Shown here piece by piece: positions 24,062 through 36,699 of a stretch of 64,000 bases of DNA. This DNA comes from Selaginella moellendorffii. Its lineage: Eukaryota > Streptophyta > Lycopodiopsida > Selaginellales > Selaginellaceae. The stretch spans positions 661,591-725,590 of the forward strand of contig NW_003314271.1 in assembly GCF_000143415.4 (NCBI RefSeq). Direction: 5' to 3'. The notes beneath the pieces were generated by a model. The model made no database searches. It saw only the letters and a program-made list of their open reading frames with translations, and was not told the DNA's origin. Every line of letters begins with the position of its first letter. Position 1 is the first letter of the stretch. A program made the position numbers and the translations under genes.

Positions 24062-24706
24062 AAAGAGGATACCTGAGTGCATTCCAAGTAATGAGTTGCA
24101 TGTTCTTCATATTCCAAGCTGTTGATTCTATAAAACTTCACATCCTTGGAATTCCGGGGAGACTCGCGTGCGCTCAGTCCAGAATGCAACGACAATTTCC
24201 TTAATTCGGTGTCTGATATTTCTTCCGAGCTGTGCGTCCGAGCCTACCATTGCTTCGGGCCTCCTCTGCCTTTGCTTCATAGCAGCGTCATTAACTCTGT
24301 TTTGCCCAGCAAAGACAGATAAATTTCTTGATTGAACTCCTTTATTTTGTTGGCGAGCTTAATTTGCGTTTTGAGAGCAGATTTCCAAGACCTTTGAGAA
24401 CAAGAAAACAAAAGGAACAAGCCTTTAGGTAGTTTAGGAAGAGGTTAAGAATCTCAAGCTTATTGTACTTGCGCGTCTCTCAGCGAAAAAGGAACTGATT
24501 TTCTTCGCCGTAGCTCGTTTGGCGTTCATGGGACGAGCTCTCAAACGGCTATCCGACCTAGAAGACAAACCTGACTGGGACGAAACCATCGCTGCTTCGG
24601 CTCGTTTTATCCAGCCGTAATCTAGGATGTATTGCTCTGCCCTAAATGCTCTCTCCTCTTCCCCCACCACGAGCGTGACGAGATTCTTTGGCTCGCTTGC
24701 CCTCAC
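24062..24706 (-). pseudogene. unidentified coding-like remnant between CVNH-like copies
   Basis: The minus-strand frame from 24706 reads EEERAFRAEQYILDYGWIKR and later AKRATAKKISSFFAERR. Further down (about 24300-24080) come a stretch with RNIRHRIKEIVVAFWTERTR and, after a frame change, one with KDVKFYRINSLEYEEHATHY ending at a GT donor. These look like exons of a real gene, but the frameshift suggests decay. I do not recognise the family. Confidence 0.35.
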
Positions 24707-24784
24707 CGCTCAGCCTAGAATCCATTGAAAAACTTGGCCATTAAAGTGGTTCATAAACCGGTTGGTTACTAAAACATTTAACCA

Positions 24785-24940
24785 GTTTATGATACACCGT
24801 TCTGTGCTTAATACCGGAGCAGCTCCACTCGTGGTGAGCGTCATCGGAGAGAATGATCCTCGAGTGGATGCACGCGAGCGTTGGCTCATCTCTGGAGCTC
24901 CCCGCACGATCACATTCTCTTGCTCGAAGCGCATACACGT
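24785..24940 (-). repeat. dispersed repeat shared with 38966-39128
   Basis: Its reverse complement shares CGTGTATGCG, AGAGAATG-GATCG, GGAGCTCC, GAGCCAACGCTCGCG and GTGGAGCTGCT, in that order, with the start of the PPR gene region at 38966-39128, with small gaps. Confidence 0.6.
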
Positions 24941-24990
24941 GGATGACAGTGTGGATTTTTCTTTGACGTGGCATCACAACTCTTCAACCT

Positions 24991-25682
24991 TTATTCTTGG
25001 AGAACGCAGCACAAGAGCACTCCTTCGAGGTTGCCGGCGACGCGACCCAGATCGATCGGCGCGCCGTTCCCCTCCTGGCAGCTCAGCTTACCTTGGTCCA
25101 GTTTGCAATTTGTGCTGGCGCTCCTGGTACAAGTCTTGAGATCGATGTAGGCCTCTTCGTTGGGCGGCTTGTCATGGCCCCTCTCGCAGCTCGCGACGAG
25201 CAATCCAGAGGCCTGATCGTAGCCCATGGGCGTGCACGAGTCGAGGAAATCGCCGCAAGCCTCGATCTTGGGATTGTTGCAGCAAACGATGGATCCGTCG
25301 TCGTTCCCGGCATAGGTGTTCATGTCGATTGCTGCCTCGCGGGCATCGACGCAGACGAGTGGAATCGATGGTTCGACGTGGACTTCGCAGCTGGAGACTC
25401 CATTCCCGCAGCTTCTCACGTCGAAGTCTGTGGTGTGGGGGGTACCCTTGATTGTGCTGCACTCGACTTTGAGGACAAAATTCTCATACGAGAGAGGTGT
25501 GCAGCTTTTCATGAATCCTCCACAAGGTTCAGCGCAACTCTAAGCAAATATCAGGACAAAAGAAGAAAATTTAGCGACAATCAAGATGGAAATTCTAGAA
25601 TACTTACAGCAAAGAACTTGCATTTTGCAAAAGAGATGATCGCCAAGGTCCAAATCCAGCTAGCTCTAATTGCTTGCTTCAT
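24991..25682 (-). CDS. secreted tandem CVNH-like protein, copy 3
   Basis: Two exons, 25608-25682 (signal sequence of 25 codons, MKQAIRASWIWTLAIISFAK) and 24991-25539 (stop TAA), give 207 residues. The intron is 68 bp and falls at the same point, just before the Ser-Cys that opens the mature domain. Two repeats begin CGGFMKSCTP and CGDFLDSCTP; the first ends GNDDGSIVCC, the second NLEGVLLCC, so the second N-N-D-G turn is changed. It is more diverged from copies 1 and 2, and its upstream region lacks the shared block. Predicted secreted, disulfide-rich, probably glycan-binding. Confidence 0.7.
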
Positions 25683-26059
25683 TTCTTTGTGTCAATGTTA
25701 GTAACACAGAAGTATGTGTGTTTATAGGTTTACGAGAATGTGACATTTGCATGAACATAGTAAAATTCGTTTGACAAAGAGAATTCATGAGGCCTCCCCA
25801 CGTTTTGTATGGAAGATTAAAGATGGTATGTCCTTTTGTTTCTTTGTTGCCACCTGGCCAAATAAAATGGTGTTCAATTAGCAATGATCCAGATTTTATT
25901 ATTATTTTTTTAATGGATGGGCTAATAGCTTTTGACTTTCACACCAGGAATTGAAATTAATAAATCTAAAAATAATAAACAATCATTATAATAACATTTT
26001 TCTAACCAATAAAATTAAACTAAAGCTAAAATCCTATACAAAATACAAAACTAAAACTA
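25683..26059. other. AT-rich intergenic DNA
   Basis: Promoter region of CVNH-like copy 3, grading into AT-rich sequence that borders the LTR element. No gene seen. Confidence 0.5.
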
Positions 26060-26217
26060 TGAGTGCATGGAATATGGGAAGGGAATATAAAAAATATGTA
26101 TATCAATTAACTAAAAAACCTTAGCTTATATACAGGAGCGAATGGTCTGAATTGAAACCAATCTAATAGCTACCAAAATCCCACTACACTAATATTAATA
26201 TAAAGCAAGACCTCACA
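26060..26217 (-). repeat. 3' LTR of the gypsy element
   Basis: Aligns with 31414-31577 across almost its whole length, including TATATACAGGA, TTGAAACCAATCTGA-type and CCAAAATCCCACTACACTA strings. The divergence (roughly 15-20 percent by eye) and a 19-bp deletion indicate an old insertion. Confidence 0.75.
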
Positions 26218-26620
26218 TCATCCCCTCCTTTCAGAATAATAGAAGACCATAGTCTCTTATAAATGGGCCGAGATCTGGTGGAACATCAGGAGGAGCCATT
26301 GGTGGATTTGTAAGTAATATTAGTTGTTCCTAATCCTTTTGTACAAAGCATTTCAATTGCTACACATGCACAATTTCTAGAGGATTTGCCTGTTGGATGT
26401 CATGCCAAACTTTATAAACTTGTGGTCCAACTTGCCATAACACCTGATACAGTCTTTTTCATTAAGCAAGGAGCCCCTTAAATAAACCATGTACCATAAG
26501 ATGGAAAAAATAAACTAACACTGAGTCATCCACTTTGTGCTCTGTAAGTGGATGATGATGGGAATTATAGCATCTTTGTTGTCCCATTTGTACGTAGCCT
26601 AGGTGTTTGGTAGACTCTAC

Positions 26621-28960
26621 TTAGACAAGTGAAAGAATGTTTATCAAATATTGATCCCATAACTTAGCATTGACAGCTTGTGGCAATCCCAAAGGTAAAA
26701 TTAGCTCTGTTAATAATATTGGATCATGACCATATAAGAGTTTATATGGTGAAAAACCAATAGAACTTTGCACCCTTGTGATATATGCATACTGAAGAGA
26801 TAGCAAATAACCATCATAATCCGAATGCTAAAAGTTAACATACTTTGTAATCATCCCTTTGAATGTCTGAATAAGTTGTTCCATTAAACCATCTGACTGT
26901 AGATGATAAGCACTTGTGAAAGTGTGGCATATCCCTAACCAAGACATCAAAACATAAAATACCTCAGCCATAAATGTAGGGCCATTATTATAAAGAATCT
27001 GCTTTAGACAAGAATGGAACATTACTCGATTGAGAAGGAAGTATCTAATAGCAATTGTAGAGGCATTAGCAAGAGCATCAACTTCCACCTAACAAATCAA
27101 GTAGTTAAAAGCAATAATAACATATTCATTGCTAACAGTCGATCATGGAAAAGATCCCATAAAATCAAATGCCACAAACTCAAATGGACGAGAAACTGCA
27201 ATTAACTTCAACTGTCCTTTCGTAGCATGAAAGGGAGTATTATGAGCTTGACACTAAACATAGCTACACACATACCGAATAACATCACATTGCATCTCCG
27301 GTCAATAAAAAGATTTGTGCAGCTTCTCGGTCAAACGACAATGTTCTATATGCCCACCTAAAATAGGAGAATCATGGTACGCCTAGAGAAACCGTGGAAT
27401 AAAGATTGAAAGTATCACCAATTGTAAATAATTATCAAGATTCATCCCCACAAAATAAATAAGGCTGTCTTCAAGGCAATATTAAAAATGTAAATGCCAG
27501 AATGGCAAATTATCAGTGATACAAGATTCTCAAACCCTTCTTGAAGCCTTTGAATTCACGACTCAATCTTTTGAGCCTCATAAACCTTATTAAGAGAAGG
27601 TAGGCCTTGCTCTATACTTTGTGGACACAAAACGTTAAATACAACAATTGCCAATGGCATAGAATCCTCGTTTAGAAAATCCATAAATACTGAAACAATA
27701 GGCTTGTCAAAAACATGAAAAGAGAGTGAAAAAGGAAGAGGAGCTTGAGAAAGGGCATTAACATCACTATAGAACTCCCCAAGTGATGAATAATATCAAA
27801 ATCATATATTTGAAGCTTCAAAGCCCACCGAATAGTACGACCAACCAGGTTTTTTCGCTTCAATAATAAAGTAATGGCAATATAATCACCTTCTAGTAAC
27901 ATTCGAGAACTATGTAGATATGCATACAGTTTTTTGAAACCCTAGACTGTTACTAAACACTCCTCTATCGTAGAGTGGTTCACATCCGTTGGTTGTAATA
28001 TATGGCTGATATATGCAATGGGATGGTGTTAACTAGACACACTCAGGCTTTCTTGCATTAACACACTTTCAAGACCAATATTAAAAGCATCCACGCACAA
28101 AATGAAAGGTCAAGTATAGTCAGGATACGCTAAAACCGGAGGAGTCATTAATAGCTCTTTGAGATATATGAACGCCCGCTCACAGTCTAAAAACCAAATG
28201 AAAAACAATGTTGATGACTTTAGCAATGCTCACAACAGTGTAGTGCGATCAGAAAGATGATTCACAAAACAATTGAGATACTGCACCTTGCCCAAGAAGC
28301 GCTACACATCATTCACACACTTCAGAGTAGGAAATTTTAGAACAGCCACAAGCTTATCAGAATCAACTTGCAAACCCTTACGAGAAATATAGTACCCAAG
28401 ATAAATTGTGTCTTTGGACCCAAACACACACTTCGACCGCTTCAGCTTTAAACCAACATCTTATAGCTGATCCAACCTTTATAAAGATTATAGATGTGTT
28501 CCTTTCATGTCCCCTTCGAATGGATCAAGACATAGTCAACAGTCACTTCCCGCATATTGTAAAGAATTTCATCCATCATCTACTAGAAATTCATTGAAGC
28601 ATTGTTCAAATTAAATGACATCACCAAGAACTCGTACAAACCAAATGGTGTATAAAAAACAGTCTTGGGAATATCTTTTTCAACTATTAATACTTGCCAG
28701 TACCCAAAAGCAAGATGTAGCTTCATGAACTAACAACTTCTCCCTAGACAATCCAAGAGATTAGTAGTGTGAGGAAGAAGGTACACATTCTGAATCGTCA
28801 CTTTGTTTAACAAATAATAATCGATGTAAAAGCAAATACTCCCATTAAGCTTCATCACAAGGTGAGGTTCACATGCCCAGGAACTCTATGACTTTTGAAT
28901 AACACCCATTTCTAATATTTCCTTGACGTTTGCATGTAAAATCTTGATCTCTTTGGATGA
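26621..28960 (-). pseudogene. gypsy pol remnant: RT, RNase H, integrase
   Basis: Integrase is the clearest part. 26828-27088 contains YNNGPTFMAEVF and HTFTSAYHLQSDGLMEQL, and 26621-26806 contains SSIGFSPYKLLYGHDPIL. RNase H end-like sequence lies at 27672-27902 (GRTIRWALKLQIYDFDIIHH). Reverse transcriptase is spread over about 28000-28960 with many stops; its catalytic box is degraded (VDYVLIHSK in place of a YxDDILIFSK-type box). Not functional. Confidence 0.75.
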
Positions 28961-29025
28961 CTAATGATGAGTGGAACAAGACAGAAACATAGGAGGAAGT
29001 AATCGGAAGATAAAAGTAAAGGTAG

Positions 29026-29623
29026 TGTAAGCAACCAAAATGAACGACTCGAAAGACGATCCATAGGGGTTCAAATATAGAGGGAAAGGGCCCATGAATA
29101 AGAGTGCACCCCCTTTTCCAATTGGTTAAGGGTCTTGGGATATTTGGGGTTAAACGTCCTTGGGTTTGAATAGTACTGGGTTGGATGACCTCCTGGGAAG
29201 TCTAAACTCAAGTCACTTACATTTGGTATCAGAGGGGGTCTCGAGTCCGACTCTGTTGGTTGGCTAGGGGAATCGCACCACATGTTAATTGACATCTGGC
29301 TGGTCCAGTTTGCTCCCGCTGGGCTCGACCTGAGGGGTAGGGTGTCAAGAGAGCGGGGCTCTCGGGAGAGTTGCGGCTCTCAGCTTCCGTTCACGAGGGC
29401 GTGAACTTGTAGGGAAGCGTGGTAGATTGTAAGCAACCAAAGGGAACGATTCGAAAGACGATCCATAGGGGTTCAAATATAGAGGGAAAGGGCCCATGAA
29501 TAAGAGTGCACCCCCTTTTCCAATCGGTTAAGGGTCTTGGGATAATTGGGGTTAAGCGTCCTTGGGTTTGAAAAGTACTGGGCTGGGTGACCTCTCGGGA
29601 AGTCCAAATTTAAGGAGCTTACA
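29026..29623 (+). mobile_element. complete TRIM (terminal-repeat retrotransposon in miniature)
   Basis: Two highly similar 196-bp LTRs (29026-29221 and 29428-29623), each TGTAAGCAACC to CTTACA, flank a 206-bp internal region without coding capacity. A primer-binding site TGGTATCAGAG (tRNA-Met type) sits at 29224-29234, three bases inside the 5' LTR. A purine-rich tract AGGGAAGCG lies close to the 3' LTR. A perfect 5-bp target duplication GGTAG flanks the element at 29021-29025 and 29624-29628. It inserted into the older gypsy element and must have been mobilised by an autonomous partner. Confidence 0.93.
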
Positions 29624-29631
29624 GGTAGAAG

Positions 29632-31176
29632 TAATGGGACAAAGAGGTACAAAAGTGAAAGGAATGGATGAAATATAAAGAAGTATGAGATAAGGGGGAG
29701 AAACCTCAAAGTTATACTTGGCATGATTGTACTGTAACCAATCTATACCAAGGATGAAGTCAAAAGCTTGACTTGGCACCACCTGCAATAACTGCAACCC
29801 AAGCTTGAGATCACCCATAAGTATAATTAGATCCACCTCGTCCCATGCACATGCATGTGTATGGCTGTTGCTATAAAGAATGAAAACTGGCTCCGCCACA
29901 CAACACAAGTATAGACAGCAATGTGTGGTAATAGGTCGAGCAATAGAAGATAAATTATATCAACCAACATGGAAAGAATAATAGAAGACCTTTTGTTATA
30001 CAAACGAGATTGAAAAGTAAACACTGGATGAACTGGTGTCAAGTGAACCCCTTGATAATACTCTCAAAAGAAAGATGGAAGGGTCATTAATAAGTTCTTT
30101 CCATTACTCGTGTGACTCCTCGTTTTTTGGATGCATCTTGGTATCCAGACCTTCCACTGCAACAGCACCAACAGGATGTTGTTGACGCTAATGTCTCCAC
30201 CCAAGAAATGGAGGTTGCCAATCTGAAAAATGCCAATAATGCTAATAGATGTGACCAATTTCATCACACACCTAGTAGCAAACATCACGGCCACGACCAC
30301 ATCCTCGCCCTTGTCCTTGGACTCGAACAGCAGCAGCATTAACCTCCATTAGAAGAGGACCATCACCCATAGAAAGTGGAGTTGAAGAATGTGCAACAAG
30401 AAGTGGAAGAGGCAACATCTCATAATGTTGTGCCAAACGAAGAGCATCGTCAAGGGTGGCTAGAGCAAGTGCATGCACAAGTCCGACAAAATCTTGATAA
30501 AGTGCTAGCCACAACATTCTTAGTTTGATCTGCTCTGACATATTTGACTCCGCATGAAGCAAGAGGCTTCAGAAACAAATTCCAAATTGTTTCACTAACT
30601 TAGATGGCCTTTGACAAAGACAATACAACTATTAGAGGCATTATCACAATTGTCGGCATGTCTGAATGCACATTTGAAGATGTCCAAAAGAACACTTTAA
30701 TCCCCACGAGTGGTTGCGCTCAAACCATTATACCACTACAATGACATTCTTTGGAGACATATGGGAAACTCCTTCCCGGGAGGTCACCCAGCCCAATACT
30801 ATTCAAACACCCAAGGACGCTTAACTCCAAATATCCCAAGACCCTTAACCGATTGGAAAAGGGGGTGCACTCTTGTTCATGGGCCCTTTCCCTCTATATT
30901 TGAACCCCATGGATCGTCTCTCGAGTCGTTCCCTTTGGTTGCTTACAGGTAATCACTGTGAAGTGATCGAATAAATGGTACACATTATCCCTAGGATTCC
31001 CACAAAAGAACTCTAGTTGAATGTGAGGATTGGCACCAAGAGCAAGAGAAATTGTACCACATGCCATGAATGTTACCATCAACTGAGTTTGGTTGTTTAA
31101 TTGCAATCATATAGCATCAAGCAATTGCACCAACTACTGCTCCAAAGTCAAAAGAGGAGGAGAGTGTTGCTTTGCC
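29632..31176 (-). pseudogene. gypsy gag and protease remnant
   Basis: Protease-like sequence (SQAFDFILGIDWLQYNHAKYNF region) lies just above the nested TRIM at 29690-29900. Gag-like sequence starts at an ATG near 31176 (MAKQHSPPLLTLEQ, then an immediate stop) and continues through 30894-31106 (LEFFCGNPRDNVYHLFDHFT). It is interrupted by the inverted TRIM LTR at 30762-30947 and resumes at 30562-30272 (QIKLRMLWLALYQDFVG). Broken throughout. Confidence 0.6.
30762..30947 (-). mobile_element. TRIM LTR remnant, inverted (solo-LTR type)
   Basis: The reverse complement runs TGTAAGCAACCAAAGGGAAC and continues parallel to the LTR at 29428-29623. An apparent deletion of about 12 bp lies near its far end, and the terminal bases are altered. 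No internal TRIM sequence adjoins it, so it is probably a solo LTR. It interrupts the gypsy gag. Confidence 0.75.
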
Positions 31177-31413
31177 ATGAAGATGAATGAAAAGAAAAGA
31201 GCAAAAAAAGAGGAATGAAAAAAAAAACTAGAAGGAAAGGGAAATTTAGACAATGGAAAAGCTAGATCTAAACCAAAATCCTGAAAGAAAAGAACAAAAG
31301 AAAGGAAATGGAAAAAGCTAGATCTAGATGATGCAAAAGGTAGATCTAAATTAAAATCCCAAATTCAAGCACTCATTAGAGACAATTAAAGGTGCCTCTT
31401 ATTTCCACCAATG

Positions 31414-31577
31414 TGAGTGCATGGAATAATATAGAAAATGTGCATATCAATTAGCCCAAAAACCCTAGTTTATATACAGGAACTAGTGGTATGGGTTGAA
31501 ACCAATCTGACAGTTACCAAAATCCCACTACACTATTATTAGTATATAGCATTATAGCCGTACACTTAGACCTTACA
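31414..31577 (-). repeat. 5' LTR of the gypsy element
   Basis: Partner of 26060-26217. Its minus-strand start is TGTAAGGTCT and it ends in CACTCA just before the internal region. Confidence 0.75.
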
Positions 31578-32804
31578 AAACAAGTTAATTGTCCTAGTTA
31601 GTCACCATTATGTCATGATTGATTACTCTCAATCAGTTGTCCTGAATGATTGCTTTAATCAGTTGCCCTGATTGATCGAATTAATTGCCTGATTGATTTC
31701 TTACCCTGATTGATCAACTTTACTCAGTGTTATTAGGTGTTCAGTTTTACTTGTTTTCATTTACTGGTTTCTGGTTTCTTTATTACATGTTATTATAACT
31801 GTGGCTGGTTTTTCCAAGTTGAATTGTACCGACAATTTTTTCACCTGATATTCAGATAGGCTTAATGAAGTTTGAGAGCTTGAAGCCATACTTTGTTAGG
31901 CCAACAACACAATACAACATTTGCTGCTGTCAATATCACATGTGTGAAGAGGTGTACACACCAGACTTCTAAATGCCTGGTTTGTAGAGATGGTGACTAG
32001 TGTGAAGTGGAAACCCAAACACCAAATTACTTGCATGAGTTATAAAGGAATGTAGTTTGTGTGGTTGAAGAACCAATCAAGTGGCATTTGTGAGATTGTA
32101 TTGAAGGACTATGTAGCAGCTGTAAAGTAGAGAAGTTTCTTATTTGGTTGAGATCAAGAGTAATAAAGTCACTTGGTGAAAGTTTGAGAATGTGGACAAA
32201 CCATCAACTGCTAGGCAAAGGCTACTATGTCAACAAACAGGAAACTAGCCAGGAAAGAAACAAGTATTGAGCCCAGTGGAAACCAGCCAGGAAAGAAGTA
32301 AGTATTGAGCCCAATGGAAATGAACCCATGCGAGCTTTTAGGAACTTTAATGGATAAACTCCCAAAGTTTCTCATTTATAACTTTCAAGCAAAATTATGG
32401 CAAGTCTTTAAAAATAAATATGGAATGAAAAATATTTGGTTGAATCTCCCATGTTTACTCCCCCTAGCCTAATACAATATACCCATCACATGGCTATCTC
32501 ACATATCTGAATAACATGTGTATAGTATAAGTATAAATTTCCAACTGTTGGATTCGAAAAGCATATGTTAGCATATATTCTTAATCCAATAACTAGGAGT
32601 GATCTGTCAGATCCCATTGGGAATATTCCTTATTATGGAATAGTTGATGTTGAATTACATTCTAGTTTGAGTTTGCAATCCTTCAAAATTAGCCATGTCA
32701 AACAATCCTTCCCCAATAGAATGGAATTTTTGACAACATGCTAGAATGAGAAAATTTCCCTTCATATAGATTGTCACTATCACTTGAGGCAAAAGTGTAA
32801 GCTC
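31578..32804. other. AT-rich non-coding DNA
   Basis: No open frame of note and no recognisable family. It contains diverged short direct repeats such as the string AACCAGCCAGGAAAGAA-AAGTATTGAGCCCA, which occurs twice around 32240-32320. Confidence 0.4.
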
Positions 32805-33196
32805 TTGAGGGGTTTTAGGTCCGACTCTGTTGGTTGGCTAGGGGAATCACACCACATGTTGATTGACATTTAGCAGATTCAATTTACTCCAGGCTAAGCT
32901 TGACCCGAAAAGTAGGGTGTCAAGAGAGTGGGGCTCTCAAGAGAGCTACGGCTTTCAGCTTCCATTCACAAGGGCGTGAACTTGTAGGGAAGTGTAGTGG
33001 ATTGTAAACAACCAAAGAAAACAAATTGAAAGATGGTCTATAGGGTTCAAATATAGAGTGAAAGGGCCTATGAATAAGAATGCACCCCTTTTTTCAATCA
33101 GTTAAGGGTTTTGGGATATTTGGGGTTAAACGTCCTTGGGTTTGAATAATACTATGCTAGGTGATATCTCGGGAAGTCTAAACTCAAGAGCTTACA
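32805..33196 (+). mobile_element. truncated, older TRIM copy
   Basis: 32815-33002 matches the TRIM internal region (TCCGACTCTGTTGGTTGGCT; GGGCGTGAACTTGTAGGGAA). 33003-33196 matches its 3' LTR (TGTAAACAACC to CTTACA). The 5' LTR and the primer-binding site are missing. Many C-to-T and G-to-A differences from the intact copy fit long-term cytosine methylation decay. Confidence 0.85.
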
Positions 33197-36100
33197 AAAA
33201 ATTGCAACTTCAACTCTTACAAAGAGAACCTTGGGTTAAATAATAAGTTTGTTGAGCTTAGACATTTTCAAGCCTTGGATGCTCTGCACCTCTATATGCA
33301 ATTTGATCCACTCAACATTGCATATAGATGGTGAGAGCTCCATATGGGGCACAACATTGATGAGCAACCAGTAAAGTTTGGGTAGCTTCCACTTTGGATG
33401 TGATGTGCTATTCAATGCTTGGCTACTCTTAAAGTTTGTGATAGTAGAGTGAACTATAGTCTTAATAAGCATTGTTATTGATAAATGTGTTTGTTTAGAA
33501 ATTTAGCGTTTGCAAATGCATTTTTCATGTTATTACTAGAATCTTTAACTAAATTAAAGAATATTCCTTTCTTTTACCTTTTTTCACTTTCACTGTTCTT
33601 GGGCTAAGCAATAGAAGATGGGTGAGAGAAAACAAATTGTAGAGGATTGGGGTAAGGACACCATCCTTGGCAAAGCATATACTAATGCTTAGTATTGCTA
33701 GATTTGTAAGTATTGCAATAAAGCGTCATTAGGCACATTTGGGGTGAATCCTAAATGCTATACTAACTTGAAGCTAATCTGGCTTATAGAGACTAAGGGC
33801 ACCCCTTGTAAGGAGATTGATCCTAATGATTTAGATTTAGAAGTCACTTAGGAGAGGCTTTTGAAGGTGACAATTATGATCTGAGTGAACCTGTTTGAGG
33901 TCACGCAACAGAATATTTAAATATTTAAAAGATTCTTTTAATATCTTTTTCATTTTTTAGGTTTTTAATGACAAATGCATTTGAAAAATAATTTAACATT
34001 TGTAAATGCTCAATAAGTATGCTAGTACATATGATAGGGATCAAATCTCTAGCTTCGGTCTTAGTGTCAAAGATAGGATACAGAATGATCAACTCATATG
34101 AAAGGAGCTAGACCAAATCTGGGACATAGATAAGGTGGATGCAATGTGGTAGCATTGTCATAAAATGAAGAAAGATTTCTTTTCCTACAAAATTGGTGAT
34201 TGCTTTCGAGATACTTTACTTGAAATTTATAAATGAGTTTTTTATAGGTGTCATTAATAATAAAGTGGGTATAGGCTTTACAAAAGCTTTTACATAGAAG
34301 CTTTTGGATAAAGGCCTGGTCAATTAGAAGGAATACTTGGAACAATGTGTAAAGCCCTCACAAAAGATTCCAAAGTGAAGAGTTTGGCAAGCAAAATGCT
34401 AAACTTAGGCAACTGCTAGTAATAATAAACTTGACATGATGAGCTTGTGGAAAACAATATTTTTATCAATCTATCATTATTTGAGAGGAAGTGAAGGTGT
34501 CTTTAGACAAAGCAAAATTGGTGGTTGAAGAAAAGCATTAAATTATAATTGAAGCAAAAGGAACATTTTATAAGGAATCAAAGCTTTTCAAGATGAAATA
34601 AGATAATGTTTTAGCAAAGTAAGTAACAGTTAGAAGAAGCAAGTAAAAAATTGGAACCAATTGACAAATGTCAAAGCAAGCTAAGCAATTGATCAAGGAT
34701 TGTGAGCCTATGCTTTAGTTTTGTTATGCATTTTGGAGTATAACTCCAGCAAAAGATATGTGAGTTATAATTTTGATTGTAATTATTTCATTGGTTTTGA
34801 ATTTTGATTACAAGCCATTTAACACTAGATTACTAGTTCCTTTTCCTATTTTTTTAGTTTTTAGTTTCCATTTTTAAGTTTTCTACTTTTAACATCTTCT
34901 ACTCTTTCTTACTCTCAAATACCTCATAAATTAATAGCCCCTGAAACAAATAAAAACAATACTTGTGCAAAACAAAGGTATCTCCACCAAATGACTTCCA
35001 ACTCCTACATATAATTATTAGTCATCTATGTCATAAATAATTATATAATCTATTATTGTAGAATCTTTGTGATAAATATAATAAAATATATAAGGATGCT
35101 ATGTTGGACATCTAAAGATTTGACTAATACTTTTGAGTACATTTGAGTCTCACCATTAAGTGTGTTGTTACTAAATAATAAAATTGCACATTAGAAGAGA
35201 ATGTGGCTCATGTGTTGGTAAACAACAAAGATTGCAAAAAGACATGCACTATATTACTTAATTCAAATTTATAAACAATTTAGTAATCAATTTTTTCTTC
35301 TCTATGATATTGGTGATGGCTAATGTAGCTTAGACAAGACTGCATATTACCATTGCAAAACAACTTCTCCATGTGAAGAATTAGAGGTAAAAGTCAAGTA
35401 AAGGTCGGGTATTGTGGTAATTATTGATGTAATTAAGATAAAAGGTCATGACTTTAGATGATGTCAAAGTTGTAGCAATTATATCAATTTTGATTAGTAT
35501 CTACTCTTGCATAAATTTCTTAGCTTCCTCCATTGAATTGAGCCCTTTCAACTCTAGATTAAGATATGTGTCAATTGACAACATAAAATGCTAAAGAAGT
35601 TAGTGAAGATCAAGAAAAAGATGTATTCTAACTTGTGCATTTATATTTAGCTAGCATGAGTAAATTTTTGGAATACATCCCTTCCTTACTCCATAGTATT
35701 TACAACTTGTGTTACTCTTGAGATCACAACTTGTGGGTTTATAAAAAGTTAACAATCTTCAAATAATACTCTAATCAAGTTTTAAGATTGCTAAAAGCAT
35801 CTTTGACACTCGTTTATACCATTTATGAGTGAAATAACCTTTAATTGATCTGACAGTTAAATCCCACGAGTAAATTTTCTAAGGTCAAAATATTTTGGCC
35901 AGTCAAAAATTTTCTTTCAACAGAGTTCCCATTGGGAATAATTGCTACTCAATGGACACTATTTTTCCTATTGAAGCACCCATGAGCACCTCCTAATAGG
36001 TCTAAATTTCTTTTTATTTCCTGTTGGCGGAAATTCTTTTGACAGATATTATTAATGGGATAAAGTTCATAACATAAATCAAATATACTCTTAATAGGAT

Positions 36101-36699
36101 GTTTTTTCAAAGTTTCTTCCCTCTAGGCTAAATGCTATAGGAAATAAATTGGTCATATTTTTTGGTTAATAAGAAAGATGCCATTCCTAATGTGTGTTTG
36201 GTCAATTTGAAAAATATATTTGAGTCTATAGGGCCTTCAAATCTAAATAATAAAATTATTGGTTATGTTTTGTTTTTGTGAGTTGCAAATTCATTTGCAA
36301 TTGATTTTAGTTTCTCTTACTAATTTACAAAACTTGCACATGGTTATGGCCAAACAGGTTGTGGAGCTTATCAGGATGCCTGTTTGTGGGGCAATACTTC
36401 ATCATGATGCTGCTTTTAACATTTGAATTTTTTGAAGGTTTCTCCTTTATCTTTTTTATCTCTACTATTTTAGGCAAATTTCATGGCAAGGATGCTATGT
36501 CGAATCTAATTTGAGGTTGTGCACTCTAGTAGCAATTGGGGATCCAACTTTCTTCTAAATTTTTTCTTATAGCAAGAATTAATTTTAAGGAACTTTGATA
36601 TCTATCTTTATCAATTTTTTTTTGACTTTTTACTTTCTAAAGAGTACAGCTCGATTAAATATTAGCCATTAGAAATTGAGAATATTAATACATCTCAAT
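33197..36699. other. AT-rich repeat graveyard
   Basis: About 3.5 kb of AT-rich DNA with no intact frame. Some stretches look like degraded transposon coding sequence (see 33618-33880), but most hold nothing I can name. Confidence 0.4.
33618..33880 (+). pseudogene. possible transposase N-terminus remnant (zinc-finger-like)
   Basis: Starting at the ATG at 33618, the plus strand reads MGERKQIVEDWGKDTILGKA. After a stop come ICKYCNKASLGTFG and a TNLKLIWLIETKG stretch. A C-x2-C pair followed by TNLKxI recalls BED-type zinc fingers of hAT-like transposases, but the histidines are not clear and there are internal stops. A weak assignment. Confidence 0.3.

Larger units (their letters stand above)
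26060..31577 (-). mobile_element. decayed Ty3/gypsy element with short LTRs
   Basis: Two related sequences of about 160 bp bound the element: 31414-31577 (5' LTR, minus orientation) and 26060-26217 (3' LTR). Both run from TGAGTGCATGG on the plus side to a TGT(A/G)AGGTCT end on the minus side; the 3' copy has lost about 19 bp. A purine-rich tract on the minus strand (GAAAGGAGGGGATGA) adjoins the 3' LTR inside the element. Internal modules in order on the minus strand are gag, protease-like, RT, RNase H and integrase, all with stops. A TRIM element (29026-29623) and a further TRIM LTR (30762-30947) are nested in it. No clean target duplication could be seen. Confidence 0.8.
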
